Assembly (NCBI RefSeq): GCF_016921195.1
Contig: NZ_JAFGYF010000013.1
Location: forward strand, 1 to 64,000
Length of the DNA stretch: 64,000 nt
Reading direction: 5' to 3'
Origin: Cellulosimicrobium cellulans
GTDB lineage: Bacteria; Actinomycetota; Actinomycetes; Actinomycetales; Cellulomonadaceae
The notes under the pieces are model-generated. The model was given only the letters and a program-made list of their open reading frames with translations. It was not told the origin of the DNA and did no database searches. Position numbers and translations under genes: made by a program. Numbering within the stretch: position 1 is the first letter of the stretch; every line of letters begins with the position of its first letter. Below are positions 8,797 to 17,839 of the stretch, one piece after another.

Positions 8797-9393
8797 GTGT
8801 CCGAGATCAAGCTCGTCGCCGAGGCCCGCACCGAGTTCGGCAAGGGTGCCGCCCGCCGCGTCCGCCGTGCCGGCAAGATTCCCGCGGTCCTCTACGGCCA
8901 CGGCACCGACCCGCTGCACGTGACCCTGCCGGGTCACGAGACGATGATGGCGCTCAAGCACTCGAACGCGCTGTTCTCGATCGAGCTCGACGGCAAGGCC
9001 CAGCTCGCGATCGCCAAGGACGTCCAGCGCGAGCCGGTCCGCAACGTCATCGAGCACGTCGACCTGCTCATCGTGAAGAAGGGCGAGAAGGTCGAGGTCG
9101 AGGTGCCGGTGCACGTCGTCGGCGAGGCCGTCCCCGGCACGATCCACCTGCTCGAGCAGCTCAGCCTCGTCGTCGAGGCGGACGCGACGCGCCTGCCCGA
9201 CGCGATCGAGGTCTCCGTCGAGGGCCTCGAGGCCGGCTCTGTCGTGTACGCGGGCGACGTCACGCTGCCGGAGGGCGTCACGCTCGTCACGGACGCCTCG
9301 GCCGACGTCCTCATCATCAGCGAGCCCAAGGTCGAGGCCACCGAGGACGAGGCCGCCGAGGCCGCCGCCCCCGCCGAGGCCGCCGCGGAGTGA
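8797..9393 (+). CDS. rplY: 50S ribosomal protein L25 (general stress protein Ctc type)
   Basis: A 198-residue long-form L25/Ctc that binds 5S rRNA in the large subunit. The N-terminal L25 domain (ARTEFGKGAARRVRRAGKIP, AVLYGHG) is followed by the C-terminal TL5 beta-domain (EVEVPVHVVGEAVPGTIH) and an acidic Ala/Glu tail. Two in-frame GTG codons are possible. GTG 8797 is preferred because AGGAG at 8784-8788 sits 8 nt upstream, whereas GTG 8788 overlaps that site. pth follows, as in most actinobacteria. Confidence 0.95.
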   Translation: MSEIKLVAEARTEFGKGAARRVRRAGKIPAVLYGHGTDPLHVTLPGHETMMALKHSNALFSIELDGKAQLAIAKDVQREPVRNVIEHVDLLIVKKGEKVEVEVPVHVVGEAVPGTIHLLEQLSLVVEADATRLPDAIEVSVEGLEAGSVVYAGDVTLPEGVTLVTDASADVLIISEPKVEATEDEAAEAAAPAEAAAE

Positions 9394-9432
9394 TCCTCCC
9401 CGTCGTCGGCTGACGCCACGACGACCCGCGTC

Positions 9433-9465
9433 GGACGCCCGGTACCGTGACGGTGCCGGGCGTCC
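9433..9465 (+). terminator. terminator-like hairpin after rplY
   Basis: GGACGCCCGGTACC (9433-9446) pairs with GGTGCCGGGCGTCC (9452-9465) with a single mismatch over 14 bp and a 5-nt loop. It lacks a U-tract, which is usual in high-GC actinobacteria. It separates rplY from pth. Confidence 0.7.
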
Positions 9466-9543
9466 GTGCGCCTGCACCACCACCTCCACCACCTCCCGCC
9501 GCGCGCCGCCCGGGCGGGACCCGGACGAAGGACGAGGGACGAC

Positions 9544-10146
9544 ATGACCGACCAGCCGTGGCTCGTCGTCGGGCTCGGCAACCCCGGGCCGACGTACGCG
9601 GGCAACCGCCACAACCTGGGCCACATGGTCCTCGACGTCCTCGCGGGGCGGGCCGCCGCCCGGTTCGCGCGCCACCCGCGGGCACAGGCCGTCGTCGCCG
9701 AGGCCCGCATCGGGATGCTGCCCGGCGGGCGGCCCGGGCCGCGTGTCGTGCTGGCCAAGCCGACGACGTACATGAACGTCTCCGGCGGCCCGGTGTCCGG
9801 GCTCGCGAAGTACTACGGGATCGACCCGGACCACGTCGTCGTGGTCCACGACGAGGTCGACATCCCGTTCGGCGCCGTGAAGCTGAAGATCGGCGGCGGC
9901 GAGGGCGGCCACAACGGTCTGCGCGACATCACGAAGGCCCTCGGCACCAAGGACTACGTGCGGGTGCGCGCGGGGGTCGGACGCCCTCCGGGCCGGCAGG
10001 ACACCGCCGACTTCGTGCTCAAGGACTTCAAGGGGCCCGAGGCCAAGGAGCTCCCGTTCCTGCTCGACGACGCCGCGGACGCCGTCGAGATGCTGCTCAC
10101 CGACGGTCTGCTCGCCGCCCAGGGGAAGTACCACACGAAGGCGTAG
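9544..10146 (+). CDS. pth: peptidyl-tRNA hydrolase
   Basis: Releases tRNA from stalled peptidyl-tRNA. The 200 residues carry all family landmarks: VVGLGNPGPTYAGNRHNLGHM with the catalytic His, KPTTYMNVSGG, VVVVHDEVDIPFG with the catalytic Asp, and GGGEGGHNGLRD. ATG 9544 starts MTDQPWLVVGLGNPG with GGACGAGGGACGAC upstream; an upstream in-frame start would add a His-rich non-conserved leader. This is the last housekeeping gene before the polysaccharide cluster. Confidence 0.97.
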   Translation: MTDQPWLVVGLGNPGPTYAGNRHNLGHMVLDVLAGRAAARFARHPRAQAVVAEARIGMLPGGRPGPRVVLAKPTTYMNVSGGPVSGLAKYYGIDPDHVVVVHDEVDIPFGAVKLKIGGGEGGHNGLRDITKALGTKDYVRVRAGVGRPPGRQDTADFVLKDFKGPEAKELPFLLDDAADAVEMLLTDGLLAAQGKYHTKA

Positions 10147-10176
10147 CGCCGTCAGGCAGCGTCAGGACGCCCGTTT

Positions 10177-10188
10177 TCACCCGGGTGA
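10177..10188. promoter_or_regulatory. palindromic GGGTGA site upstream of the first polysaccharide operon
   Basis: TCACCCGGGTGA is a perfect 12-bp palindrome preceded by TTT. Its rightward half GGGTGA begins at 10183, 46 bp before the candidate -10 box TAGGCT at 10229-10234. Matching half-sites occur upstream of the other polysaccharide operons, so I treat it as a candidate regulator site. Confidence 0.6.
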
Positions 10189-10228
10189 GGTCCCTTCGTC
10201 CCCCTCTCCTCGCGCCCGGCCCCGCACC

Positions 10229-10234
10229 TAGGCT
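10229..10234 (+). promoter_or_regulatory. candidate -10 box of the first polysaccharide operon
   Basis: TAGGCT, 28 bp before the ATG at 10262, leaves a short 5' leader that includes GAGGAGG. No good -35 hexamer is visible, which fits an activator-dependent promoter. Confidence 0.5.
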
Positions 10235-10261
10235 GGGTGCCTGCGTTCGCGAGGAGGACCG

Positions 10262-11428
10262 ATGACCCACGGTGTCGCGCTCGCGCACGACTACGCGACC
10301 CAGCGTGGCGGTGCGGAGCGGGTCGCGTTGCTGCTCGCCGACGCGTTCCCCGGGTCGCCGATGTACACGACGCTCTACGACCCGGCCGGCACGTTCCCCG
10401 AGTTCGGTTCCCTCGACCTGCGCACGTCAGCGCTCGACCGGGCCGCTCTGCTGCGTCGGCACCACCGGGTCGCGCTCCCGTTCCTCGCGCCCGCCGTCGA
10501 CCGCCAGCGCGTCGAGGCCGACGTCCTGCTCGCGTCGTCCACCGGCTGGGCGCACGGCTACCGGGGGGCGGAGCGCACGGTCGTCTACTGCCACGCCCCG
10601 GCCCGGTGGCTGTACCAGCGTGACCGGTACCTGGGGCCGGCGGAGGGCTCCGTCGCGCATCGTGCCCGACGACGTGCGGCAGCCACCGCGCTCGGCCTCC
10701 TGTCCCCGGGGCTGCGCCGGTGGGACGACGCCGCCGCTCGGCGCGCGGACGTCTACCTCGCCAACTCGACCGTGACGCAGCGCGCGATCCGCGACGCGTA
10801 CGGGATCGAGGCGGAGGTGCTCGCACCGCCGCCGGCGATGCTGCCCGACGGCGAGGAACGTGCCCTCCCCGGCGTGGACCCCGGCTTCCTCCTGTGCGTG
10901 GCACGCCTGCTGCCGTACAAGAACGTCGACGTCGTCGTCGAGGCGGCGCTCATGACGGGGCGTGAGCTCGTCGTCGTCGGGGACGGTCCCGACCGCGCTC
11001 GGCTGGAGACGCGGGCGGCCCGTGGGGGCGGCCGGGTGCACCTGCTCGGCCGCGTCGACGACGCGACGCTGCGCTGGGTCTACCGGAACGCGTCGGCGCT
11101 CGTCGCGGCGTCGTACGAGGACTACGGGCTGTCGCCGCTCGAGGCCGGGGCGTTCGGGCGGCCCAGCGTGGTGCTGCGCGACGGCGGCTACCTCGACACC
11201 GTCGTGGACGGCGTCAACGGCGTGTTCTTCGACGCGCCGCGCCCCGACCTGGTGGCCGAGGCCGTCGAGGCGGCAGCAGGGCGCACGTGGGATGATGGCG
11301 CCGTCACGGCGCACGTCGCGACGTTCGGCCGTGACCGGTTCGTCGAGCGGCTGCGCGGAGTCGTGGCCCAGCAGCAGGACCGCACCGTCGGCGCGGGTCG
11401 TCCCGGTGGGGGGAGAGCACAGCGATGA
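10262..11428 (+). CDS. glycosyltransferase family 4, polysaccharide cluster
   Basis: A 388-residue GT-B enzyme expected to add one sugar to the lipid-linked repeat unit at the inner membrane face. The acceptor half begins ALAHDYATQRGGAERV, typical of the WcaI/RfaB-like GT4 group. The donor half has LLCVARLLPYKNVDVVVEA and the nucleotide-sugar motif SYEDYGLSPLEAGAFGRP (E-x7-E). GAGGAGG precedes the ATG. It heads an operon: its stop overlaps the next start by 4 bp (ATGA). The sugar specificity cannot be read. Confidence 0.9.
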   Translation: MTHGVALAHDYATQRGGAERVALLLADAFPGSPMYTTLYDPAGTFPEFGSLDLRTSALDRAALLRRHHRVALPFLAPAVDRQRVEADVLLASSTGWAHGYRGAERTVVYCHAPARWLYQRDRYLGPAEGSVAHRARRRAAATALGLLSPGLRRWDDAAARRADVYLANSTVTQRAIRDAYGIEAEVLAPPPAMLPDGEERALPGVDPGFLLCVARLLPYKNVDVVVEAALMTGRELVVVGDGPDRARLETRAARGGGRVHLLGRVDDATLRWVYRNASALVAASYEDYGLSPLEAGAFGRPSVVLRDGGYLDTVVDGVNGVFFDAPRPDLVAEAVEAAAGRTWDDGAVTAHVATFGRDRFVERLRGVVAQQQDRTVGAGRPGGGRAQR

Positions 11429-13314
11429 CCATCAGGGAGTTCCTCCGCACGGTCTGGGCGGGCAGGTACTACGTGCTCGCAGCGGTCCTCGTCGTCGTGG
11501 CCGCCGCGCTGTTCTACGTCGACCGCCAGGAGACCACGTACCGCGCGACCGCGACGGTGCAGCTCTACGGCGTGCAGAGTGCTCAGGGCGGGGAGTCGCT
11601 CGTCGAGGTGACGGTCGCGACCGACGCCGACGACGTCACCTCGCCCGAGGTCGCCGACGCCGCCGCGGCCGCGCTCGGCGAGCCGGAGGCCGCGGACGAG
11701 CTGGCCGCCCAGGTGTCCGGCGACGTCGACGGCGAGAGCAAGACGGTCGCGGTCCAGGCCACGACCACCGCGGAGGCACGGTCGGTCGAGGTCGCGAACG
11801 CGTTCGCCGACGCGTACGTCGCACAGCTCGTCACGATCCAGGCCGACCAGGCGGCCGAGCTCGAGAGCCGACGCCAGGCGCTCGCCGACCAGCTTGCGGG
11901 CGTCCGCCAACGGCTCGGGGCCGACCCGGAGGACCCGCTGGCGCTGGCCGAGCAGGACATCATCGTCGGCGACTACTCCGCGCTCACGGTGCAGATCAAC
12001 TCCCTGCGCGGCATCGCCGTCCCGGGCGAGGTGGTCGCGCCCGCGACGGGGGCGGAGCCGCTCGGGCTGTCCCGTCTGACGGTGCTGGCGCTCGCTCTCC
12101 TCGTCGGTCTCGTGGCGGGGGTCGGGCTCGCGTTCGCGCGCCGGGGACTCGACGTCCGCGTCCGGAGCGCGGCCGAGTCCACGCGACTCACCGAGACGCC
12201 GGTCCTCGCCGAGCTCTACGGCACCCGCCCGGCGGAGAGGGAGTTCGCGCACACGCGTGCGCTGCCCGTCGCGAGCAAGGTGGCGACGCCTTTCACGGAG
12301 TCGATCCGTGAGCTGCGCACCGCCGTGCAGGTCTCCACCGCGGGGATGAAGCACGCGGTCGTCGTGGTCACGGCAGCCGACCCCTCCGCGCCGCGTTCCT
12401 TCATCACCGCCAACCTCGCGGCGTCGTTCGCGCTCAGCGGGCGGCGCACCGTCGCGCTGTCGGGCGACCTGCGGCGTCCGCAGCTCGACCGCATGCTCCC
12501 GGCACCCGAGGACTGGGACGGGCAGGTCCAGGAGCTGCGCCCGACCGCGGTGCCGAACCTGCGGGTCATGCCGGTGCCCGAGGAGGAGATGGACCCGGCG
12601 GACTTCCTCGCCACCGAGCGGGCGCGTGCGCTCGTCCGGAGCCTGCGCGAGCACGCGGAGGTCGTCGTGGTCGACGCACCGCCGGTCCTCGCGGCCGCCG
12701 ACGCGACGATCCTGGGCGGCTACGCGAACGGCGTCGTCCTCATCGCGTCGGCGGGTCGCACCGACCGTGCGGTGCTCGCCGAGGCGGTGGAGCGGCTCCG
12801 TGTCAGCAACGTCCCGCTCCTGGGGATCGCGCTGACCGGGGTCACGGGCGACCGGCGCATGCTCTACGCCTCGACGTACGGCGACGACACGGGGCAGGAG
12901 GCCGGGCAGGGCAGCGCCCGGACGGCCCCGGCCGCGGCGCCAGCCGCCGCCGGCACGACCGCGAGGACGGATCGGGCCGAGGCACCCGTCGGGTCGTCCG
13001 AGGCCGAGCCCGCGCGCCGGTCGGAGGGCGAGGGCGCGACGGACGCCTCCGAGCGCACGCCGAGCACGCGACGGGCGTCGGTCGCCGCCGCTGCGGTACC
13101 GGTCGACGACGCGTCGGGGCGACCCGCACCTCCCGTCGCGACCGCCGGCGACGCGCCGCCGGTCGACGGTGCGGCGTCTCGCGGGGCGCCGCCGACGCCG
13201 GGCAAGCGACCTCCTGTCCTCGCTCCGGCGTGGAGCAAGGTCGAGCCCGCCGCGCCCGACGAGGTCGCTGACGAGCCCGCCCCCGACGAGCGCAAGCGCC
13301 CCTTCCGGTGGTGA
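11425..13314 (+). CDS. Wzz/BY-kinase-like polysaccharide chain-length protein with degenerate P-loop
   Basis: A 629-residue fusion of a Wzz chain-length domain (two membrane segments, about residues 16-31 and 218-236, with a periplasmic-side coiled coil between) and a cytoplasmic BY-kinase/CpsD-like domain. Such proteins control polymer length and export. The kinase domain keeps the fold (TANLAASFALSGRRTVALSG, Walker B VVVVDAPPVL). However, the Walker A segment near residues 315-325 reads ADPSAPRSF where PGEGKST is expected, so the lysine and glycines are gone. The C-terminal 150 residues are Ala/Pro-rich and have no tyrosine cluster. I infer a non-catalytic scaffold. Confidence 0.85.
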   Translation: MTIREFLRTVWAGRYYVLAAVLVVVAAALFYVDRQETTYRATATVQLYGVQSAQGGESLVEVTVATDADDVTSPEVADAAAAALGEPEAADELAAQVSGDVDGESKTVAVQATTTAEARSVEVANAFADAYVAQLVTIQADQAAELESRRQALADQLAGVRQRLGADPEDPLALAEQDIIVGDYSALTVQINSLRGIAVPGEVVAPATGAEPLGLSRLTVLALALLVGLVAGVGLAFARRGLDVRVRSAAESTRLTETPVLAELYGTRPAEREFAHTRALPVASKVATPFTESIRELRTAVQVSTAGMKHAVVVVTAADPSAPRSFITANLAASFALSGRRTVALSGDLRRPQLDRMLPAPEDWDGQVQELRPTAVPNLRVMPVPEEEMDPADFLATERARALVRSLREHAEVVVVDAPPVLAAADATILGGYANGVVLIASAGRTDRAVLAEAVERLRVSNVPLLGIALTGVTGDRRMLYASTYGDDTGQEAGQGSARTAPAAAPAAAGTTARTDRAEAPVGSSEAEPARRSEGEGATDASERTPSTRRASVAAAAVPVDDASGRPAPPVATAGDAPPVDGAASRGAPPTPGKRPPVLAPAWSKVEPAAPDEVADEPAPDERKRPFRW

Positions 13315-14513
13315 CCGTCCCGGGCGGTCCGCCGCTCCGGGTCCTCGTCCTCGACCACACGGCGGAGCTCGGTGGTGCCGAGCTGGCGCTCGTGCGCGTG
13401 TGCGAGGCGCTCGGGCCCGAGGTCGACGTCCGGGTGCTGCTGTTCGCCGACGGCCCCCTGCGCGCGCGCCTCGAGGGCCTCGGCGTCCGGGTGGACGTCG
13501 TGCCGCTCGCGCCGTCCGTGGCGACCGCCGACCGTGCACGTGCTGGTCGGCTGTCGGCCTCGACCTTCGCGGGTGCCCTCCGAACGCTCCCGTTCCTCCT
13601 GCGGCTCGCGCGGCGCGTCCGGGTGCTGCGGCCCGACGTCGTGCACACGAACTCCCTCAAGGCGGACGTCCTGGGGATCGTGCCCGCGACGCTCGCCCGC
13701 CGGCCCCTCGTGTGGCACGTCCACGACCGCATCGCTCCGGACTACCTGCCCGGGCCGCTCGTCCGGGTCGTGCGGGGGTTGGCGCGCCGGGTCCCGACAG
13801 CGGTGGTCGCGAACTCGCGCGCGACGGCGGAGACGCTGCCCGCGGTGACGGCGGTCGCGTACCCCGGCTTCGCCCTCGAGCAGGCGGAGGGGGCCGGGAC
13901 GGCGCTCGCCGGGCGCGCCGACGAGCCCGAGCCGCTGGTCGTGATGGTCGGGCGGATCAGCCCGACCAAGGGCCAGCTCCAGGTCGTGCGTGCGCTGCGC
14001 ACCGTCGTGGACGCGGTGCCGGCGGCCCGGCTGCGGCTCGTCGGCGAGCCGGCCTTCGGCGCCGGGGGCTACGCGGCCCAGGTGCGGGCCGAGGTGTCGC
14101 GGCTCGGCCTCGACGGCCACGTCGAGCACGCCGGCTTCGTCGTCGACCCGCGCACGGAGCTCGATCGCGCGGCCGTGTGCGTGCACGCGTCGCCCGTTCC
14201 GGAGCCGTTCGGGCAGGTCGTCGTCGAGGCGATGGTCCGTGGCGTGCCCGTCGTCGCGACGCGGGCGGGCGGCGTCGAGGAGATCCTCGAGGACCCCGAG
14301 GGGCGGGACCGGGCGCTCGGGCTGCTCGTGCCGCCCGGCGACGTCGACGCGCTCGCGACGGCCCTGCTCGACGTGCTGCACGACCCGGTCGCGGCCCGCG
14401 AGCGTGCGCTCCGGGCGCGCGCGTCGGCGATCCGTCGGTTTCCCGTGGAGCGCACCGCGCGCGTGCTCACGGACGTCTGGACGTCCGTGTCCGGGCGAGC
14501 GCCGCGCGCATGA
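13311..14513 (+). CDS. glycosyltransferase family 4
   Basis: A 400-residue GT4 enzyme. N-terminal LVLDHTAELGGAELALV is the acceptor-side loop, HTNSLKADVLGIVPATLARR resembles polysaccharide GT4 enzymes, and PLVVMVGRISPTKGQLQVV opens the donor domain. The donor motif is PEPFGQVVVEAMVRGVP. GTG 13311 overlaps the preceding stop (GTGA); GTG 13308 is the alternative. Its last 47 bp overlap the 3' end of the opposing gene (14467-15642). Confidence 0.9.
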   Translation: MTVPGGPPLRVLVLDHTAELGGAELALVRVCEALGPEVDVRVLLFADGPLRARLEGLGVRVDVVPLAPSVATADRARAGRLSASTFAGALRTLPFLLRLARRVRVLRPDVVHTNSLKADVLGIVPATLARRPLVWHVHDRIAPDYLPGPLVRVVRGLARRVPTAVVANSRATAETLPAVTAVAYPGFALEQAEGAGTALAGRADEPEPLVVMVGRISPTKGQLQVVRALRTVVDAVPAARLRLVGEPAFGAGGYAAQVRAEVSRLGLDGHVEHAGFVVDPRTELDRAAVCVHASPVPEPFGQVVVEAMVRGVPVVATRAGGVEEILEDPEGRDRALGLLVPPGDVDALATALLDVLHDPVAARERALRARASAIRRFPVERTARVLTDVWTSVSGRAPRA

Positions 14514-15642
14514 GCGCGGCCTGACCGCGCCAGGTCGGTACGTCGGGTACGTCCGTGTCGAGCCGGCCAGGCCGCGGGCGCGCCGCGTCGCCGAGCGCGG
14601 CGAGCACGGCCGTCGGGAACTCCTCGCCGGCGGCGACCCGCACTCCGGGCTCGTCCCGGAACCCGGCCACGGGCGTCGACACCACGGGCCGCTCGACTGC
14701 CCGGTACTCGTAGAGCTTGATGGGGTCGAGGCTGTCGGTGAACGCGTCGACGACGTGCGGGACGAGCAGGACGTCGGCGTGGCGCAGGTAGGCAGGCACG
14801 GCGGTCCAGGGACGCGGCCCGAGGAGCACGACCCCGGCGCGTGCGAGGTCCCCGTGCTCCGCGGCGGTGAGGTCCACCACCGGGCCGACGAGCACCACGC
14901 GGGCACGACCGTCCAGCGCGCGGGCGGTCGCGAGGAGCAGCGGGACGTCGAACCGGTCGGGGTGCACGGTCCCGACGTAGAGCGCGACCCGGCCGGCGGG
15001 GAGGTCGCCCGGGCGGTCGTACGCGCCGCGGTAACGATCGAGGTCGACGCCGTTCGTCAGCAGCGTGACGTCCCGCAGCGCCCCTTTGCGGGCGACCAGG
15101 CCCGGGGAGCACACCGTGACCTCGGCGCACCGCTCCAGCAGCGTCGCCTCGTCCTCGACCAGGCGCGCGTGCTCGGCGGGGGAGCGGTCGGCGGCGAGCC
15201 AGTCGTCGGTGACGTCGTAGAGCGCGGGCCACCCCGTGCGCCGTACGACGGCGGCACCGGACGGGTCGTTGACCCACAGCACGGGGCGGCGCAGCCCGGC
15301 GCGGGCCACGGCGCGCTCGACCGACCGGGCGAGCCGGACGTCCACGTGCGGGTCGACCTTGCGGGGGAGCCACTTGGTCGGCTCGTGCAGGAGCACGCGG
15401 CCGGAGGCGATCCCGTCCAGGTCGGGCGCCGTACGCAGCCCGCGCCCCGGGCGGGGCGCGCCGCGCCGGCTGAGCCGGTGCAGCGGATCGGCTGCCGGCT
15501 CGACGAACAGCACCCGGGCCGTCGGGTCGGCACGGCACAGCTCGGCGACGAGGTACTGGTTGCGGCGCCACACGTCGTCCCAGCGCTCGAGCGACAGGAC
15601 GACGACGTCGCCCGCGCTCGCACCGCCCGCGACGGCCGTCAC
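14467..15642 (-). CDS. glycosyltransferase, GT4-like
   Basis: A 391-residue protein similar to TuaH/GT4-like enzymes of surface polymer synthesis. The N-terminal VVLSLERWDDVWRRNQYLV and RVLFVEP are characteristic; the middle has LYDVTDDW and LLTNGVDLDRY; the donor side has VALYVGTVHPDRFD and the motif DSLDPIKLYEYRAVERPVV. It is the last gene of a five-gene minus-strand operon and starts with GTG overlapping the upstream stop by 4 bp. Its 3' end overlaps the convergent GT gene by 47 bp. Confidence 0.85.
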   Translation of the reverse strand: MTAVAGGASAGDVVVLSLERWDDVWRRNQYLVAELCRADPTARVLFVEPAADPLHRLSRRGAPRPGRGLRTAPDLDGIASGRVLLHEPTKWLPRKVDPHVDVRLARSVERAVARAGLRRPVLWVNDPSGAAVVRRTGWPALYDVTDDWLAADRSPAEHARLVEDEATLLERCAEVTVCSPGLVARKGALRDVTLLTNGVDLDRYRGAYDRPGDLPAGRVALYVGTVHPDRFDVPLLLATARALDGRARVVLVGPVVDLTAAEHGDLARAGVVLLGPRPWTAVPAYLRHADVLLVPHVVDAFTDSLDPIKLYEYRAVERPVVSTPVAGFRDEPGVRVAAGEEFPTAVLAALGDAARPRPGRLDTDVPDVPTWRGQAALMRAALARTRTSRRP

Positions 15643-16670
15643 GTGAGCACCGTGCGGTAGACGGCGTCCGTCCCGGCGACCTGCGCCGCAGGCGTGAAGC
15701 GTTCGCGCTGCGCGGCGCGTCCGGCGGCGGCGCACGCGTCGCGGCGTCCGGGGTCGGCGGCGAGGGCGGCCAGGGAGCGGCCCGCGGCGCCCGGGTCGAG
15801 CGGAGGGTAGAGCGTGAGCGGGTCGATCCCGCCGAGCGTCTCGCGGTGCCCGCCGGCCGAGGAGGCGACGACCGGCAGGCCGCTCGCCATCGCCTCGAGC
15901 ACGCTCAGCCCGAGCCCTTCCACGGGGCACGGCGCGACGAGAAGTCCCGCGCGACCCAGGAGGGCGTCGACGTCGTCGCGCGCCCCCAGGAACGACGTCG
16001 CGGTGTCGATGCCGAGCGACCGGGAGAGGTCCTCGAGCGCCGTCCGCTCCGCGCCGTCGCCCGCGACCTCGAGCCGCCAGCCGCGGCCTGCGAGCCCCGA
16101 CGCCGCGAACGCCTCGAGCGCGAGGTCGGTGCGCTTCTCGGCCTCGAGCCGCTGGACCACCAGCACGACGTCGTCGCGCGCGGCGGCTGCGCGCCCGTCG
16201 GGACGGTCCGCCACGCCGGGGTGCACCACGACGCTCTCGCCCTCCACGTGGTCCGCGACGTACCGGCTGATGGCGATCTGGGCCCGGACCGACGACGCCG
16301 CGACGACCGCGACGAGCCGTCCCCGGGCCCCGGTTCCGCGCCGTCGGGCGAAGTGGCGGGTCGACACGACCGGCGGGAACCCGCGCGACGTGCGGGCCGC
16401 GACGGCGGCGGCGACCTCGGCCGCCGTCATGTGCACGTGCACGACGTCCGCCGCGGCGGCGTGCCTGCGCAGCGCCCGCACCACGTCGCCGGTCGAGGCC
16501 GCGGGGAGGAGCGGCACCGTCGGGTCGTCGACCGTCGCGCGCATGCCCCCGGGCGCTCCGCCGACGACCGCGACGTCGTGGCCCGCGGCCGACTGCGCGC
16601 GCGCGAGGCGCGCCACGTGCCGCTCGACGCCGGCGAAGCCGTCGGACCGGACGGCGTGGAGGATCCTCAC
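15639..16670 (-). CDS. glycosyltransferase family 4
   Basis: A 343-residue GT4. RILHAVRSDGFAGVERHVAR starts the acceptor domain, VVHVHMTAAEVAAAVA follows, and the donor domain contains LVVQRLEAEKRTDLALEAF, WRLEVAGDGAER and CPVEGLGLSVLEAMASGLP (E-x7-E). It starts at GTG 16670, overlapping the stop of the upstream GT by 4 bp, so the two are probably translationally coupled. Substrate unknown. Confidence 0.9.
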   Translation of the reverse strand: MRILHAVRSDGFAGVERHVARLARAQSAAGHDVAVVGGAPGGMRATVDDPTVPLLPAASTGDVVRALRRHAAAADVVHVHMTAAEVAAAVAARTSRGFPPVVSTRHFARRRGTGARGRLVAVVAASSVRAQIAISRYVADHVEGESVVVHPGVADRPDGRAAAARDDVVLVVQRLEAEKRTDLALEAFAASGLAGRGWRLEVAGDGAERTALEDLSRSLGIDTATSFLGARDDVDALLGRAGLLVAPCPVEGLGLSVLEAMASGLPVVASSAGGHRETLGGIDPLTLYPPLDPGAAGRSLAALAADPGRRDACAAAGRAAQRERFTPAAQVAGTDAVYRTVLT

Positions 16671-17839
16671 AGGCGTTGCTCCGATCGTGGGGTCGCGAGC
16701 GCCGTCGCGAGCTCGAGGTACCGGTGTGCGACGGCGTCCCAGTCGTGGCGCTCCGCCGTCGCCCGGGACGCCCGGGAGGCTGCGCGCCGGGCGTCGTCGT
16801 CGAGCGCCGCGACGGCGGCGAGACCCCTGCGGACGCCCTCGACGGACCGGTCGACGAGCCACCCCGTGACGCCGTCCTCGATGACGTCCGGCGCGTAGCC
16901 CACGGGGGTCGCGACGACCGGGACGCCGCACGCGAGCGCCTCGAGCACGACGAGCGCGTTGGCCTCGTAGGCGCTCGGCAGGGCCAGTGCGTCGGCCGCG
17001 TGGAGCCAGGGCCGCGGGTCCGGCACGCGGCCGGCGAGGTGCACGCGGTCGGCCGTCCCGAGGCGGGCGACCCGCGCCCGGACGTCGGCGAGCATGTCGG
17101 GCGTGCCGCCGACGACGCTCACGTGGACGTCGGGCAGGTCCGCGGCCGCCGCGAGCACGAGGTCGAGGCCCTTGCGGTCGAACTCGTGCCCGACGAACAC
17201 CACGTGGACGGCGCCCTCGGGCACGCCCGCGGCGGCGCGGGCGGCGGCGCGCTCGGCGGGCGCGGGCGGCGCGAAGCGCGCGACGTCCACGCCGTTGCCG
17301 ATCACGACCGCGCGGGCGCGCAGCCGTGGGTACGTGCTGCGCAGCGCGTCGCGCTCGGACCGTGTGAGGTTGACGACCACGCGGTGCGAGCGGCCGCGGT
17401 ACCGGATCGCGTCGCGGGCCGCCGTGAAGAGGTGCAGCGGGTTGCGGGCCATGCGCCACGCGTACCCGCCGCGGGCTCGCATGGCGACCCGGAGGATGCC
17501 GTGGTTGACGTACACGTCGCCGGCGAGGACGTCGTTGTGGCAGATCGAGACCACCGCGTCCCCGGCTCCCCGGCCCGCCCGGCGCTCACGGGCGACCCGG
17601 CGACGAGCGAGGACCGTGCCGACCGTGGAGAACCACACGACCCGCGCGAGGAGCACGAGCCGGCCGCGGACGCCCGGTCCGGGCTCGGGGAGCCACGCGC
17701 CCCGCGCGTCGGCGAGCGTGAAGCGCGCGGTCCGCACCCCGGCGCGCTCGAAGGCCTCCTCCAGGTGGTGCGCGACGCCGCCCACGCCGCTGCCCGGGGC
17801 GATCTCCGGGGCGATCTGCAGGATGCGCAGGTCGGTCAT
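16667..17839 (-). CDS. glycosyltransferase family 4
   Basis: A 390-residue GT4 beginning LRILQIAPEIAPGSGVGGVA. It has CHNDVLAGDVYVNHG in the acceptor half, VFVGHEFDRKGLDLVLAAA opening the donor half, and the motif PSAYEANALVVLEALACGVP. The pattern resembles teichuronic acid and capsule GT4 enzymes. ATG 17839 overlaps the stop of the O-antigen-ligase-like gene by 4 bp. Confidence 0.9.
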   Translation of the reverse strand: MTDLRILQIAPEIAPGSGVGGVAHHLEEAFERAGVRTARFTLADARGAWLPEPGPGVRGRLVLLARVVWFSTVGTVLARRRVARERRAGRGAGDAVVSICHNDVLAGDVYVNHGILRVAMRARGGYAWRMARNPLHLFTAARDAIRYRGRSHRVVVNLTRSERDALRSTYPRLRARAVVIGNGVDVARFAPPAPAERAAARAAAGVPEGAVHVVFVGHEFDRKGLDLVLAAAADLPDVHVSVVGGTPDMLADVRARVARLGTADRVHLAGRVPDPRPWLHAADALALPSAYEANALVVLEALACGVPVVATPVGYAPDVIEDGVTGWLVDRSVEGVRRGLAAVAALDDDARRAASRASRATAERHDWDAVAHRYLELATALATPRSEQRL

